Shown here: piece by piece, positions 50,253 to 57,679 of the stretch
Numbering within the stretch: the stretch's first letter is position 1
Layout of the letters: each line of letters opens with the position of its first letter
DNA from: Pseudarthrobacter sp. fls2-241-R2A-127
Lineage (GTDB): Bacteria > Actinomycetota > Actinomycetes > Actinomycetales > Micrococcaceae
Direction of reading: 5' to 3'
Length of the DNA: 64,000 nucleotides
NCBI RefSeq assembly: GCF_030209355.1
Contig: NZ_JARVSF010000013.1
Location: forward strand, 62,001-126,000
Position numbers and translations under genes: made by a program
Notes under the pieces: generated by a model
What the model saw: the letters and a program-made list of their open reading frames with translations, nothing else
What the model was told of the DNA's origin: nothing
Databases searched by the model: none

Positions 50253-50512
50253 TGGCCCTGGGCCGGACGTACTCCATCGCGCTGGTGGGCTTGAACGGCT
50301 ATGTGGTTGAAGTCGAAGCCGACATCGGCCAGACGCTCCCGGCGTTCGTCATCCTGGGGCTGCCGGATGCGGCCCTGAACGAAGCCAAGGAACGGATCCG
50401 TTCGGCCGCGAAGAATTCCGGCATCCCGCTCAGCCGCCGGAAGATCACGGCCAACCTCATCCCGGCGTCACTGCCTAAACGCGGTTCGGGCTTCGACCTA
50501 GCAAAAGCGTAA
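50249..50512 (+). pseudogene. comM: comM, 5' fragment interrupted by an integrative element
   Basis: Residues 1-84 match the N-terminal ChlI-like domain of ComM/YifB AAA ATPases (SIALVGLNGYVVEVEADIGQTLPAFVILGLPDAALNEAKERIRSA...SLPKRGSGFDL). ComM is a branch-migration helicase used in natural transformation. After GFDL the sequence enters the element, adds three foreign codons and stops at 50510-50512. One base later the integrase ATG begins. The rest of the gene resumes at 59006. Confidence 0.93.
50498..50501. other. attL core (CTAG)
   Basis: Left junction. The comM side is TTCGACCTAG; the element side is CAAAAGCGTAAAATGGCG, which contains the integrase start codon. The true crossover dinucleotide cannot be told apart within the 4-bp shared core. 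Confidence 0.75.
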
Positions 50513-50513
50513 A

Positions 50514-51983
50514 ATGGCGTTTATGGAAACTACCCAGCAGGCACGGCCCCGCGCCGCCATTTACTGCCGCATCTCCAGTGATCCGGAGGGGCTGGCCCTT
50601 GGTGTGGAACGGCAAGAAGTGGACTGCCGCGCGCTGGCGGCGCGCCTGGGCCTCGAAGTGGTCCGCGTGTTCGTCGAGAACGACACAGGAGCCAGTACGA
50701 AGTCTAAGAAGGCTCGTCCGCTCTACAAGGAGATGATCGACGGCGCGCGGGCTGGCATTTACGACGCCATCCTCGCGTACTCCGCCTCCCGCATCACGCG
50801 ACGGCCCGCCGAGTGGGAAGATCTAATCCGCCTGTATGAGACGGTGGGCACGATGATCCACACCGTTATGTCCGGCACGGCCAACTTCTCGACGGCCGAC
50901 GGGCGAGCGACTGCCCGCACCGTGGCGGCATGGGACGCGGCAGAAGCCGAGCGCACCGCTGAGCGCGTGCAGCGGGCGAAGGCCGATTCGGCGGCGAAAG
51001 GTAAGTGGCGCGGGGGTCGCAGGCCATTCGGTTACGAGGCCGATGGCGTGACCATCCGCCCCGACGAGGCGGCAGCGCTGGAGCGGGCTGCGGACGCGAT
51101 AATCGCGGGTCGTTCGCTGGGCGCGGCTGCCCGCGAAATCAACGAGTCCGGCCTGACGACCACATCTAAGAACCTCGCGATGGATGTTGTCTCGCTGCGG
51201 AACATCCTGCTCCGGCCGCGCAACGCTGGCTTGATGGAGGTCAACGGAGAGATAACCGGGAAAGCACAGTGGGCCGCCGTCATTCCTGAGGACAAGTGGC
51301 TGGCGCTTCGGGGCATCCTCACGGACCCGTCGCGGCGGACGCAGAACGGAAGCGAGAGGCGCTGGCTCGGCTCCGGCCTGTTCCGCTGCGGGACACCGGG
51401 CTGCGGGGGAGTGGTTCGAGCGGCTGTGACCTCGGGCGAGGGGAGGGTGCGACGGCTCGTCTATCGCTGCAAGACGTCGAGCGGGCACGTGAACCGAGAC
51501 ATGTATCTGACGGACGCCGTCGTAGAGATAGCCGTAAGAGACTACCTGCGCGACGAACAGGACGCGCTTCGGGCAAAGATGACGGTGCCTGCCCCGCACC
51601 GGAAGGACGTAGAGAAGCTGCGGGCTGACCTTCGAGGCTACCGGGAGCGACTGAAGGGGCTGCCTGCGGAGTACGCGGGCGGGAGGATCACCGACTGGCA
51701 GATGGTCCTTGAGGCGCGCAGCAATCTGGAGGGTCAGATCGAGGAAGTAGAGCAGAAGCTGACCGCGCTTACGACGGGCAACGTTCTGGGCGAAACGTTG
51801 ACAGCCGCCGACCCAGGACAGATGTTCCTCGACGCGGACCTCGACAGGCGGCGTGCCATTATCGATGCGCTGGCAGTGGTGACCATCAGGCCCGCGCGGC
51901 GTGGACGGCCTGTGGGACATGTGCCCGGGAAGCCGTACTTTGACCCGAAATTCATTGACGTGGATTTTGGAAAACACCCATAA
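50514..51983 (+). CDS. Large serine recombinase (integrase)
   Basis: This 489-residue integrase has the resolvase catalytic domain at residues 13-150, with the nucleophile Ser21 in AAIYCRISSD, a recombinase domain (about 165-275, GGRRPFGYEADGVTIRPDEA...RNILLRPRNAG), a zinc-ribbon-like segment (about 285-340, FRCGTPGCGG...YRCKTSSGH), a coiled coil (about 370-430) and a C-terminal tail. It catalyses attP x attB recombination. The ATG lies 1 nt after the truncated comM stop and has no good ribosome-binding site, so expression in the lysogen is probably coupled to yraN-comM. A second ATG at 50523 is possible. Confidence 0.95.
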   Translation: MAFMETTQQARPRAAIYCRISSDPEGLALGVERQEVDCRALAARLGLEVVRVFVENDTGASTKSKKARPLYKEMIDGARAGIYDAILAYSASRITRRPAEWEDLIRLYETVGTMIHTVMSGTANFSTADGRATARTVAAWDAAEAERTAERVQRAKADSAAKGKWRGGRRPFGYEADGVTIRPDEAAALERAADAIIAGRSLGAAAREINESGLTTTSKNLAMDVVSLRNILLRPRNAGLMEVNGEITGKAQWAAVIPEDKWLALRGILTDPSRRTQNGSERRWLGSGLFRCGTPGCGGVVRAAVTSGEGRVRRLVYRCKTSSGHVNRDMYLTDAVVEIAVRDYLRDEQDALRAKMTVPAPHRKDVEKLRADLRGYRERLKGLPAEYAGGRITDWQMVLEARSNLEGQIEEVEQKLTALTTGNVLGETLTAADPGQMFLDADLDRRRAIIDALAVVTIRPARRGRPVGHVPGKPYFDPKFIDVDFGKHP

Positions 51984-52040
51984 AAACGCCTTTTGGAAAT
52001 TAAGCTATATACATAGGCCTCAACAGGGAGGTCTACCCCC

Positions 52041-52103
52041 AAAGAACCGTGAACCGAAAACCGTAAGCCGAAGGGGCTTTCGGAAAGGGTTCCGGTTCTT
52101 TTT
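52041..52103 (+). terminator. Terminator/attenuator after the integrase gene
   Basis: The arms AAAGAACCGTGAACC (52041-52055) and GGTTCCGGTTCTTT (52088-52101) pair with one bulge, enclose an inner CCGAA/TTCGG hairpin, and run into TTTTT. The next gene's ATG (52104) follows the T run immediately, so the structure could separate int from the replication genes and also hide the next start. Confidence 0.75.
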
Positions 52104-52358
52104 ATGCCACGCTCTCCCCATTCAGACATCATCCGGGCGCGAACCGAGGTCGCACGCGCCGCAAGGGCTTCTAGCCATAACGCTGACCCGAAGAAGGTAG
52201 AAGCCGCACGGCGGCTTCTTGAGAACAACCGCGCATACAAGGCCCGCATCGCGGATATCGTGGCAAGCGCTCCGCCGCTGACCGCTGAGCAGGTCGACGC
52301 CGTTGCCGCGATTCTGCTTGGCCAGGACGACGGCACAGACGGCGGGGTTTTCGAGTGA
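52104..52358 (+). CDS. Small element protein, 84 residues
   Basis: The protein has a basic N-terminal half (SDIIRARTEVARAARASS...DPKKVEAARRLLENNRAYKARIADIV) and the ending APPLTAEQVDAVAAILLG. Proteins with this layout commonly accompany integrases and primase-helicases in actinobacterial phages and integrative elements; the role is unassigned. The last four bases overlap the GTG of the next gene. No strong ribosome-binding site precedes the ATG, which sits against the terminator T run. Confidence 0.7.
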   Translation: MPRSPHSDIIRARTEVARAARASSHNADPKKVEAARRLLENNRAYKARIADIVASAPPLTAEQVDAVAAILLGQDDGTDGGVFE

Positions 52359-54364
52359 GCGGGCAAAAAGAAAGGCCCCCTCGGGGCATGAAGCCGGGGG
52401 AGCCTTTCACAGGAGGCGAAGAAAGGGAGTTTCCAGAAACCCGATCTACGCATACTCAGTATACGCTCGCTACTGCACCACGTGTGGGCAGCCCTGTATG
52501 GAAGGCCGGGACGATCGGCTGGGGCGAGTACGTCGATCGGCTGGGCAACCCCGTCGTCACAGACGAGAAGACCGGCGTGGGGCTGTACGTCCTCGGAGCG
52601 GTCTTCAAGGGCAACCGGCGACGCCGGAGCGATCTCGTATCGCGGTCGGCCGTCACCCTCGACGCGGACACGGCTGATCTGGGGCTTTCGGACCGGGTGA
52701 AGGCGCTGCCCTGGCTGGCCGCATATCACACTACGTTCTCGCACACATCGGACTCGCCGCGCTATCGCATCGTCGTCCCGTTGTCCGAGAGCGTGTCGCC
52801 CGAAGAGTACATCGTTCTGGCTGATGCGCTGATGGACCGGCTGGGTCGCGAGTGTTTCGACAGGGGGAGCCGTGACCCGGAGCGTTGCATGTACTGGCCA
52901 TCTACACCCGACGCGGACACCTATGACTGGGGCGTCACGGATGGGCGGCTTCTGCACCCCGAGGAACTGGTGCCGCTGTCCCACGAAGAGCAGCATCCGT
53001 ACGACCGCTTTCTTTCAGCGCTGGGCGCGGCAGGTAAGACGGTGAGGGGGGACTACGCTCAGTGCCCAGGCCACGCCGACGATGGGCCGTCGCTTCGCTT
53101 CGGGTGGGATGAGTGCGCGGAGCGCGTGTGGATGGAGGACTTCGGCGCTGCGAAGTGCAGCGACAAGCACATTCTCGAAGTGCTCAACCTGCCGCCATGG
53201 GCGCAAGGGTGGTCCGCCGCACACGACTTCGCCGTGCCGCTGCCTGATCGAGCGGAGTCCACGGCCGGGACGAGGCGGCTTGTTCTCACGTCAGCGGCGG
53301 ACATTCGGCCTCGCCCCGTCCGCTGGCTGTGGGAGGGCAGGCTGGCCCTCGGGACGCTCGGGCTGCTCGCTGGAAGGGAGGGCCTCGGAAAGTCAACGCT
53401 CGCGTACTGGGTGGCCGCTCGGATCACGCGCGGGGAGCTTCCCGGTGTGTTCGAGGGGGAGCCGAAGGCCGTTCTGGTGTGCGCCACCGAGGACAGTTGG
53501 GAACACACAATCGTTCCCAGGCTAATCGCCGCCGAGGCGGACCTTCGGCGGGTCTATCGGGTAGAAGTACTCAACGCCGACGAGATTCACGTAGGGCTCC
53601 GGCTCCCGCGAGACAACCACGCGACGGAGACAGCGGCTCGGGAGGTTGACGCCGCGCTGCTACTGCTGGACCCGCTGATCTCGCGGCTGGGCGACCGCGA
53701 CACGCACAAGGACGCCGAAGTGAGGCAGGCGCTGGAACCGATCGTGGCGGTCGCAGACCGAACGCGCATGGCTGTGCTCGGCCTCATCCATCACAACAAG
53801 TCAGGCTCCACCGATCCGCTCCAGTTGATCATGGGGTCCAAGGCTTTCACTGCCGTAGCGCGGTCAGTTCACACGGTAGTCCCAGACCCGGACGATGACA
53901 CGAAAACCATCCGGCTGTTCGGGACGCCAAAGAACAACCTCGGACGTTCCGACCTGCCTGCCCTGAGGTTTGAAATCGAGGGCTTCAGTTTCCTCACGGA
54001 CGAGGGTCCGGCGGAAACGGGGCGTCTTATCTGGCGGGGAGAGGCGGAAGGCACGATCGCCGACGCCATGAAGCAGGAGCAGGACGGAAGCGCGACCGGG
54101 GAGGCAGCGGACTGGCTTGAGGACTTTCTGAAGCTGTGGGATGGGGTCGCGCCAAGCGCCGAAATCAAGAAGGCGGGAAGTAAGGCTGGGCACTCCGCCG
54201 ATGCCCTAAAGAGGGCGAAGTCTCGGCGCAAGATCGGCCACAAGTCCCTGGGCTTTCCAAGGGTGACATTTTGGCATCTGCCGGGGGCCGACCTGTCCAC
54301 AGTTGGTGCAGACGTCCCTGGGCGCGCGCCAACTGCACCAACTGCACCAACTGGGGAGAAATAG
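52355..54364 (+). CDS. Primase-like/AAA ATPase replication protein
   Basis: This 669-residue protein has two parts. Residues about 30-200 look like a phage-type primase/polymerase-like domain: SAVTLDADTAD (DxD acidic pair), YHTTFSHTSDSPRYRIVVPL and DPERCMYWPS. Residues about 310-560 form a RepA/DnaB-like AAA ATPase: Walker A LLAGREGLGKSTLAYW and Walker B ALLLLDPLIS, then GLIHHNKSG and the arginine-bearing GSKAFTAVARS. The C-terminal about 60 residues resemble a winged helix (SAEIKKAGSKAGHSADALKRAK). It probably starts element replication. The C-terminus APTAPTAPT is encoded by the iteron-like repeats that follow. GTG start, coupled to the preceding gene. Confidence 0.82.
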   Translation: MSGQKERPPRGMKPGEPFTGGEEREFPETRSTHTQYTLATAPRVGSPVWKAGTIGWGEYVDRLGNPVVTDEKTGVGLYVLGAVFKGNRRRRSDLVSRSAVTLDADTADLGLSDRVKALPWLAAYHTTFSHTSDSPRYRIVVPLSESVSPEEYIVLADALMDRLGRECFDRGSRDPERCMYWPSTPDADTYDWGVTDGRLLHPEELVPLSHEEQHPYDRFLSALGAAGKTVRGDYAQCPGHADDGPSLRFGWDECAERVWMEDFGAAKCSDKHILEVLNLPPWAQGWSAAHDFAVPLPDRAESTAGTRRLVLTSAADIRPRPVRWLWEGRLALGTLGLLAGREGLGKSTLAYWVAARITRGELPGVFEGEPKAVLVCATEDSWEHTIVPRLIAAEADLRRVYRVEVLNADEIHVGLRLPRDNHATETAAREVDAALLLLDPLISRLGDRDTHKDAEVRQALEPIVAVADRTRMAVLGLIHHNKSGSTDPLQLIMGSKAFTAVARSVHTVVPDPDDDTKTIRLFGTPKNNLGRSDLPALRFEIEGFSFLTDEGPAETGRLIWRGEAEGTIADAMKQEQDGSATGEAADWLEDFLKLWDGVAPSAEIKKAGSKAGHSADALKRAKSRRKIGHKSLGFPRVTFWHLPGADLSTVGADVPGRAPTAPTAPTGEK

Positions 54365-54456
54365 CTCATGCACTCACTCACTCTTTTTCACTCTGTCAGC
54401 GCAGTTGGTGCAGTTGGTGCAGTGGGGGCAACCCCCACGCGAGCGCGCCAACTGGG
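54300..54456. repeat. Iteron-like array and large inverted repeat, candidate replication origin
   Basis: Copies of CAGTTGGTG (or its complement CCAACTG) occur at 54300-54310 (plus), 54329-54355 (three 9-bp units, minus), 54402-54428 (three 9-bp units, plus; last one degenerate) and 54448-54456 (minus). The two triplets form an 18-bp perfect inverted repeat (54336-54353 with 54402-54419) around a 48-nt A/T-richer spacer containing the helicase stop codon. Direct 9-bp periodicity next to a replication gene is typical of iteron origins. Confidence 0.65.
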
Positions 54457-54486
54457 GGAGTTTTTCATCATGAAAGGAAACCGGAA

Positions 54487-54717
54487 ATGAACAACGACCT
54501 CACGATTGTCGGCGGCACGCACGACGAGATGCTGTCGCTTGCCGCGCGCATTATGGCCCGTCCGTGCGAGGACTGCGTTGCCGAAGTGACAGTGATCAGC
54601 AGGGGGAACGCCACGTTCCTATCTGTCGCCCACGACGACACCTGCCCGTCCCTCCATGCCATCAACAGAAACAGGGCTGCCCGTCGGGCAGCGAAACGAC
54701 AGAAAGGAAAGAACTGA
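54487..54717 (+). CDS. Small element protein, 76 residues
   Basis: The protein begins MNNDLTIVGGTHDEMLSLAARIM, with cysteines in RPCEDCVAEV (CxxC) and DDTCPSL, and ends in a basic tail (NRNRAARRAAKRQKGKN). AAAGGA lies 8 nt before the ATG. It could be a small metal-binding or nucleic-acid-binding protein; no family is recognised. It is the first of four tightly packed tiny genes. Confidence 0.65.
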   Translation: MNNDLTIVGGTHDEMLSLAARIMARPCEDCVAEVTVISRGNATFLSVAHDDTCPSLHAINRNRAARRAAKRQKGKN

Positions 54718-54718
54718 G

Positions 54719-54856
54719 ATGAGCAAGAATGCGTGGCGGTTCACGACGATGCCGACGCCATCAGTGGCGAACGCTCGGAAAGCGGAATTGGCGCGTGCCA
54801 AGGCCGCTGCGATCAGAGCCGCCAAGAAGGACAAGAAGAAGGAAGACAAGAAGTGA
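54719..54856 (+). CDS. Tiny Lys/Ala-rich protein, 45 residues
   Basis: MSKNAWRFTTMPTPSVANAR is followed by a strongly basic helix ending in KKDKKKEDKK. AAAGGA lies about 10 nt before the ATG, 1 bp after the previous stop. The stop overlaps the next GTG (GTGA). Its charge suits DNA or RNA binding; a directionality factor or packaging accessory is possible but not supported by a motif. Confidence 0.6.
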   Translation: MSKNAWRFTTMPTPSVANARKAELARAKAAAIRAAKKDKKKEDKK

Positions 54857-55080
54857 TTACGCGAACCCAGGCGCACGAATTCAGCAAGATAAGCACGGCT
54901 CAGGTCGACGCCGCGTGCATCCGCATCACGTCGCCGTCCGGGCTGAACTTCCAGCCCGGTATCGGGGTGTTGGTGAATGGAAATCTACGCCTACCCATGA
55001 CCACGCAGAATGCTCGGCAGCTCGTCCGCGCTTTGCTGGCAGCAATGGCCGAACAACAGCAACAGGAGGAAGAACAATGA
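54853..55080 (+). CDS. Small element protein, 75 residues
   Basis: It starts with GTG overlapping the previous stop, with AAGGAA 8 nt upstream. The sequence (M)ITRTQAHEFSKISTAQVDA...RITSPSGLNFQPGIGVLVNG ends in a Gln/Glu run (EQQQQEEEQ). No family is recognised. The stop overlaps the next ATG (ATGA). Confidence 0.6.
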   Translation: MITRTQAHEFSKISTAQVDAACIRITSPSGLNFQPGIGVLVNGNLRLPMTTQNARQLVRALLAAMAEQQQQEEEQ

Positions 55081-55307
55081 GAAACCGCCGCGCTCGTAGG
55101 GTCCATGAATTGATCCGCCGCATCAAGGCAGAGAAGGAGCTCCGCGAGTTCCCCGACTGCCAGATTTGCACGCCTAGGCGCGAGGTAAACCAAGTCAACG
55201 ACGTTGGAGCCAGGGCACTGGGCGTCACGCATGAACCCGGCTGCCCCTTGGCCGAGCCAGAGGACGGTCCCGCTGCCGAGTACGACGTGGACGGGAACCC
55301 GCTTTGA
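55077..55307 (+). CDS. Small element protein with CxxC motif, 76 residues
   Basis: The start ATG overlaps the previous stop; AGGAGG lies about 7 nt upstream. A basic N-terminal helix (MRNRRARRVHELIRRIKAEKEL) precedes FPDCQICTPRRE and HEPGCPLAEP, giving three cysteines and a histidine that could bind zinc. The function is unknown. It is the last gene of the coupled run 52104-55307. Confidence 0.6.
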   Translation: MRNRRARRVHELIRRIKAEKELREFPDCQICTPRREVNQVNDVGARALGVTHEPGCPLAEPEDGPAAEYDVDGNPL

Positions 55308-55378
55308 GGCGAGTTTACCTATATGCACCCATCTGAATAAATTTTGACTCTGATTTTCCCGAGCGGATCAAACGGAAC

Positions 55379-55410
55379 GACCCCGATGTGGTTATAGCCG
55401 GATCGGGGTC
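55379..55410. terminator. Inverted repeat after the replication operon
   Basis: GACCCCGAT (55379-55387) and ATCGGGGTC (55402-55410) pair perfectly with a 14-nt loop. There is no T run, but the position between the early operon and the capsid promoter suits a terminator. The 55308-55723 gap also holds the promoter/operator listed next; I see no gene in it. Confidence 0.55.
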
Positions 55411-55444
55411 AAAGTCCACACAGGACCGCTCAAAGCTGCGTACC

Positions 55445-55465
55445 TGAAACGTTTCAAGTTACAAT
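55445..55465 (+). promoter_or_regulatory. Candidate capsid promoter with palindromic operator
   Basis: TACAAT (55460-55465) is a good -10 element. The perfect 12-bp palindrome TGAAACGTTTCA (55445-55456) occupies the spacer upstream, with an extra ATGAAAC half-site at 55464-55470. This is where a repressor such as the element's XRE protein would act. The -35 is poor, so an activator may be needed. Confidence 0.5.
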
Positions 55466-55723
55466 GAAACTGCTAGCAAAATAACTGAATAGATCGAAAT
55501 CCTGAGCAAGCATCACACGCTCTTTCGGCACAACCGCCGTAGTCGCCGCGTTATGGCGCAGTCGACGGCGCATCCGGCGCAGTACCCATCCTGCCCCCGT
55601 TGCCCCCTCGCTGCCCGCGCCGCCCACTGCCGCCTGCTGGACCTGAAAGTCGGACGCTCACCAAAGGGCACTCGCCCACGTCCACATATCATCCAGGGTC
55701 CGCAGAATCTGGATCAAATTCCA

Positions 55724-56908
55724 ATGAGCACCATCAAAACTGCCCGTGCCGCCATCAGCGAGCTGAGCACCAAAGCGTCCCAAATTGTGGACAACAAGTC
55801 GCTGACGAATGTCGAGAAGAAACGTCAGCTCGACCGCATCGAAGCAGACATCAAGGAGCAGAACGCAATCATCGCCCTGCACACGCAGGCCAAGATGATG
55901 ATGGCCGGAGCCGACAGCTTCAACGGTTCGGCCGCCGCGAATGGCCCCGTCCTTGCCCGTCGCGGGGCAGTCGTGCCGTCTTTCGAAATCCCGGACGAAG
56001 CACTCTACGACGGCTTCAAATCACTGAAAGGTGGCGGCGGAGCTCGGTTTGAACTGGGCGTGATAACCAAGGACAGCGCTCAATCTATCGTCACTGAGCA
56101 GCAGATTCCCCCGCAGTTGATCGGACTGGTAGAACGTCGGTTTGAGCCGCAGAGGCTCCTTGATCTGTTTCCCACCGCTCCCATGGCGGGGCCCTCGATT
56201 GAATTCATTACCCACTCGGCCAATTCGCAGGCGGCTACCGCCGTCGCCATGGGCGGCACGTATCCGGAAAACGTCCTGACGACGACACAGACAACGCTGG
56301 TCGCTCAGAAGCTGGCTGTACAAACCGTAGTCCTCGACGAATTACTGGCTGACTTCCCCAGCTTCCGAGATTACATTTCCGTCGAGATCACGAGGCAAAT
56401 TCAGGACGCCGAAAACAACGCCTTGTTGAACGGGAACGGCACCGCCCCGCAGATTCGGGGCCTGCTCAACACAAGCGGCGTACTCACTCGCGCGGCAGCG
56501 TACGGAACGAACGATTTGGATACCCTGAACGCTGCAATTGCGGACCTTCGCTCTGGTTCTCAATTCGTGGAGCCGGACCTTTTCATAATCCACCCGAGCA
56601 CCTGGGCCTCGATCAGGACCATCAAGGACTCTTACGGCCACTACCTTCTCGGCAATCCAGCCGACGAAATCGTGCCTCAGCTTTGGGGCGTTCCTGTGGC
56701 CCTCACGACGCAGATCGCAGTCGGCACAGGGATTTTGCTCAATACGTCCCTAGCCGTTACTGCCTTCGTCCGCAGTGGAGTGACGTTGGAAATGTCGAAC
56801 CAGAGTGGCACCGATTTCCAGACCGGATCGGTTCGTGTCAGGGCTGAAGAGCGCCTGACTCTGGGCGTCCAGCGTCCAGCGGCTGTCAACATCATTACCG
56901 GGCTCTGA
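55724..56908 (+). CDS. HK97-fold major capsid protein
   Basis: This 394-residue protein matches the phage_capsid family: an N-terminal charged helical region (about residues 1-60, TKASQIVDNKSLTNVEKKRQLDRIEADI) like a scaffolding delta domain, then LVERRFEPQRLLDLFPTAPMAGPSIEF, the E-loop/spine region, and late conserved segments PDLFIIHPSTWASIRTIKDSYGHYLL, WGVPVALTTQIAVGTGILLN and RVRAEERLTLGVQRPAAVNIITG. I chose the ATG at 55724 because the 57 residues upstream are Pro/Arg-rich and family-unlike. No protease, portal or terminase gene is present in the element. Confidence 0.9.
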   Translation: MSTIKTARAAISELSTKASQIVDNKSLTNVEKKRQLDRIEADIKEQNAIIALHTQAKMMMAGADSFNGSAAANGPVLARRGAVVPSFEIPDEALYDGFKSLKGGGGARFELGVITKDSAQSIVTEQQIPPQLIGLVERRFEPQRLLDLFPTAPMAGPSIEFITHSANSQAATAVAMGGTYPENVLTTTQTTLVAQKLAVQTVVLDELLADFPSFRDYISVEITRQIQDAENNALLNGNGTAPQIRGLLNTSGVLTRAAAYGTNDLDTLNAAIADLRSGSQFVEPDLFIIHPSTWASIRTIKDSYGHYLLGNPADEIVPQLWGVPVALTTQIAVGTGILLNTSLAVTAFVRSGVTLEMSNQSGTDFQTGSVRVRAEERLTLGVQRPAAVNIITGL

Positions 56909-56930
56909 GTCGGAAAAGAAGGGATTGTCA

Positions 56931-57278
56931 ATGCTCCAGGGAACAAACGCCACCAGCGCTATCTGGGTTGGACAGGTGCTCACGGCGACGACGAGCAGCG
57001 CCATGACCCAGGGAGGTGGGTACAAGGGTGTCATCGGATACTTGAATGTCTCGACCGTGTCCGGAACCTCGCCGTCCATGACGGTAAAGCTGCAGGATTC
57101 GGCCGACGGTGTGTCATGGTACGACCTGCCGTCGGGTGCCTTCACTGCCGCAACGGCAGCGACGACGCAGAGGCTGGTCGTCGCTGGTCCAATCGGCTCA
57201 TCCGTCCGGGCCGTGGCTACCATCACAGGCACCAGCCCCAGCTTCACGATGGACCTATACCTCACCGGTACGACCTAG
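56931..57278 (+). CDS. Probable small capsid-associated (decoration-like) protein
   Basis: This 115-residue Ser/Thr/Gly-rich, beta-type protein has a repeated pattern (VSGTSPSMTVKLQDSADGVSWYDL ... ITGTSPSFTMDLYLTG), found in small proteins encoded just after phage capsid genes. AGAAGGG lies 7 nt before the ATG. It lies 22 bp after the capsid gene, so the two form an operon. A decoration or surface role is inferred from position and composition. Confidence 0.6.
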   Translation: MLQGTNATSAIWVGQVLTATTSSAMTQGGGYKGVIGYLNVSTVSGTSPSMTVKLQDSADGVSWYDLPSGAFTAATAATTQRLVVAGPIGSSVRAVATITGTSPSFTMDLYLTGTT

Positions 57279-57281
57279 ACC

Positions 57282-57324
57282 GGCGAGTGTATGGTGTCCC
57301 CTTGTGCTGCACCATACACTCGCC
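57282..57324 (+). terminator. Strong hairpin after the capsid operon
   Basis: Perfect 15-bp arms GGCGAGTGTATGGTG (57282-57296) and CACCATACACTCGCC (57310-57324) enclose a 13-nt loop, starting 3 bp after the stop codon. It likely ends or protects the capsid mRNA. Confidence 0.75.
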
Positions 57325-57679
57325 CTAGAACCGCGTGGAGCGGTCGGTTCCTTCTCCTGGCTTGACCGCTCCCCGTGGCCTGCCCCAAAGGGCAACGGCG
57401 AAACGATGAAATATCTAAACGCCCCCACCCGGCCCCCGGGGACACCTGCCGCGCGGATTCCGAGGGGCAGGGTGGTGAAAAACCTCTAGCTCGGATAGCC
57501 AATCCCGCGCTCCATGGGTATGCACCAGCTATGCACATCGCGTTTTTGACACCCAAATCCAAAATTTTGGGTGGATGAAAATACCTACAGAAGCCCCTGA
57601 TCAGCAAGGATGGATCGCCGGCACGAGTCGAAGTGCTACAAAAGGCAGTACAAACGGATATCAAAGCCCAAGCAAAACC
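57325..57679. other. Non-coding stretch between capsid operon and repressor
   Basis: I see no convincing gene in these 355 bp; the open frames lack ribosome-binding sites or run antisense to the repressor. One inverted repeat, CACCCAAA (57550-57557) with TTTGGGTG (57566-57573), could terminate the leftward repressor transcript, as the T-rich side lies on that strand's 3' flank. Confidence 0.5.

Noticed and set aside
54328..54430. Repeat array near 54.3 kb as a CRISPR
   Set aside because: Units are 9 bp in direct contact with no spacers and no cas genes; an iteron-like origin fits better.
55553..55723. 57-residue N-terminal extension of the capsid protein
   Set aside because: Pro/Arg/Cys-rich, unlike capsid N-termini; ATG 55724 begins the family-like charged helix. 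The start is not proven, as its ribosome-binding site is weak.
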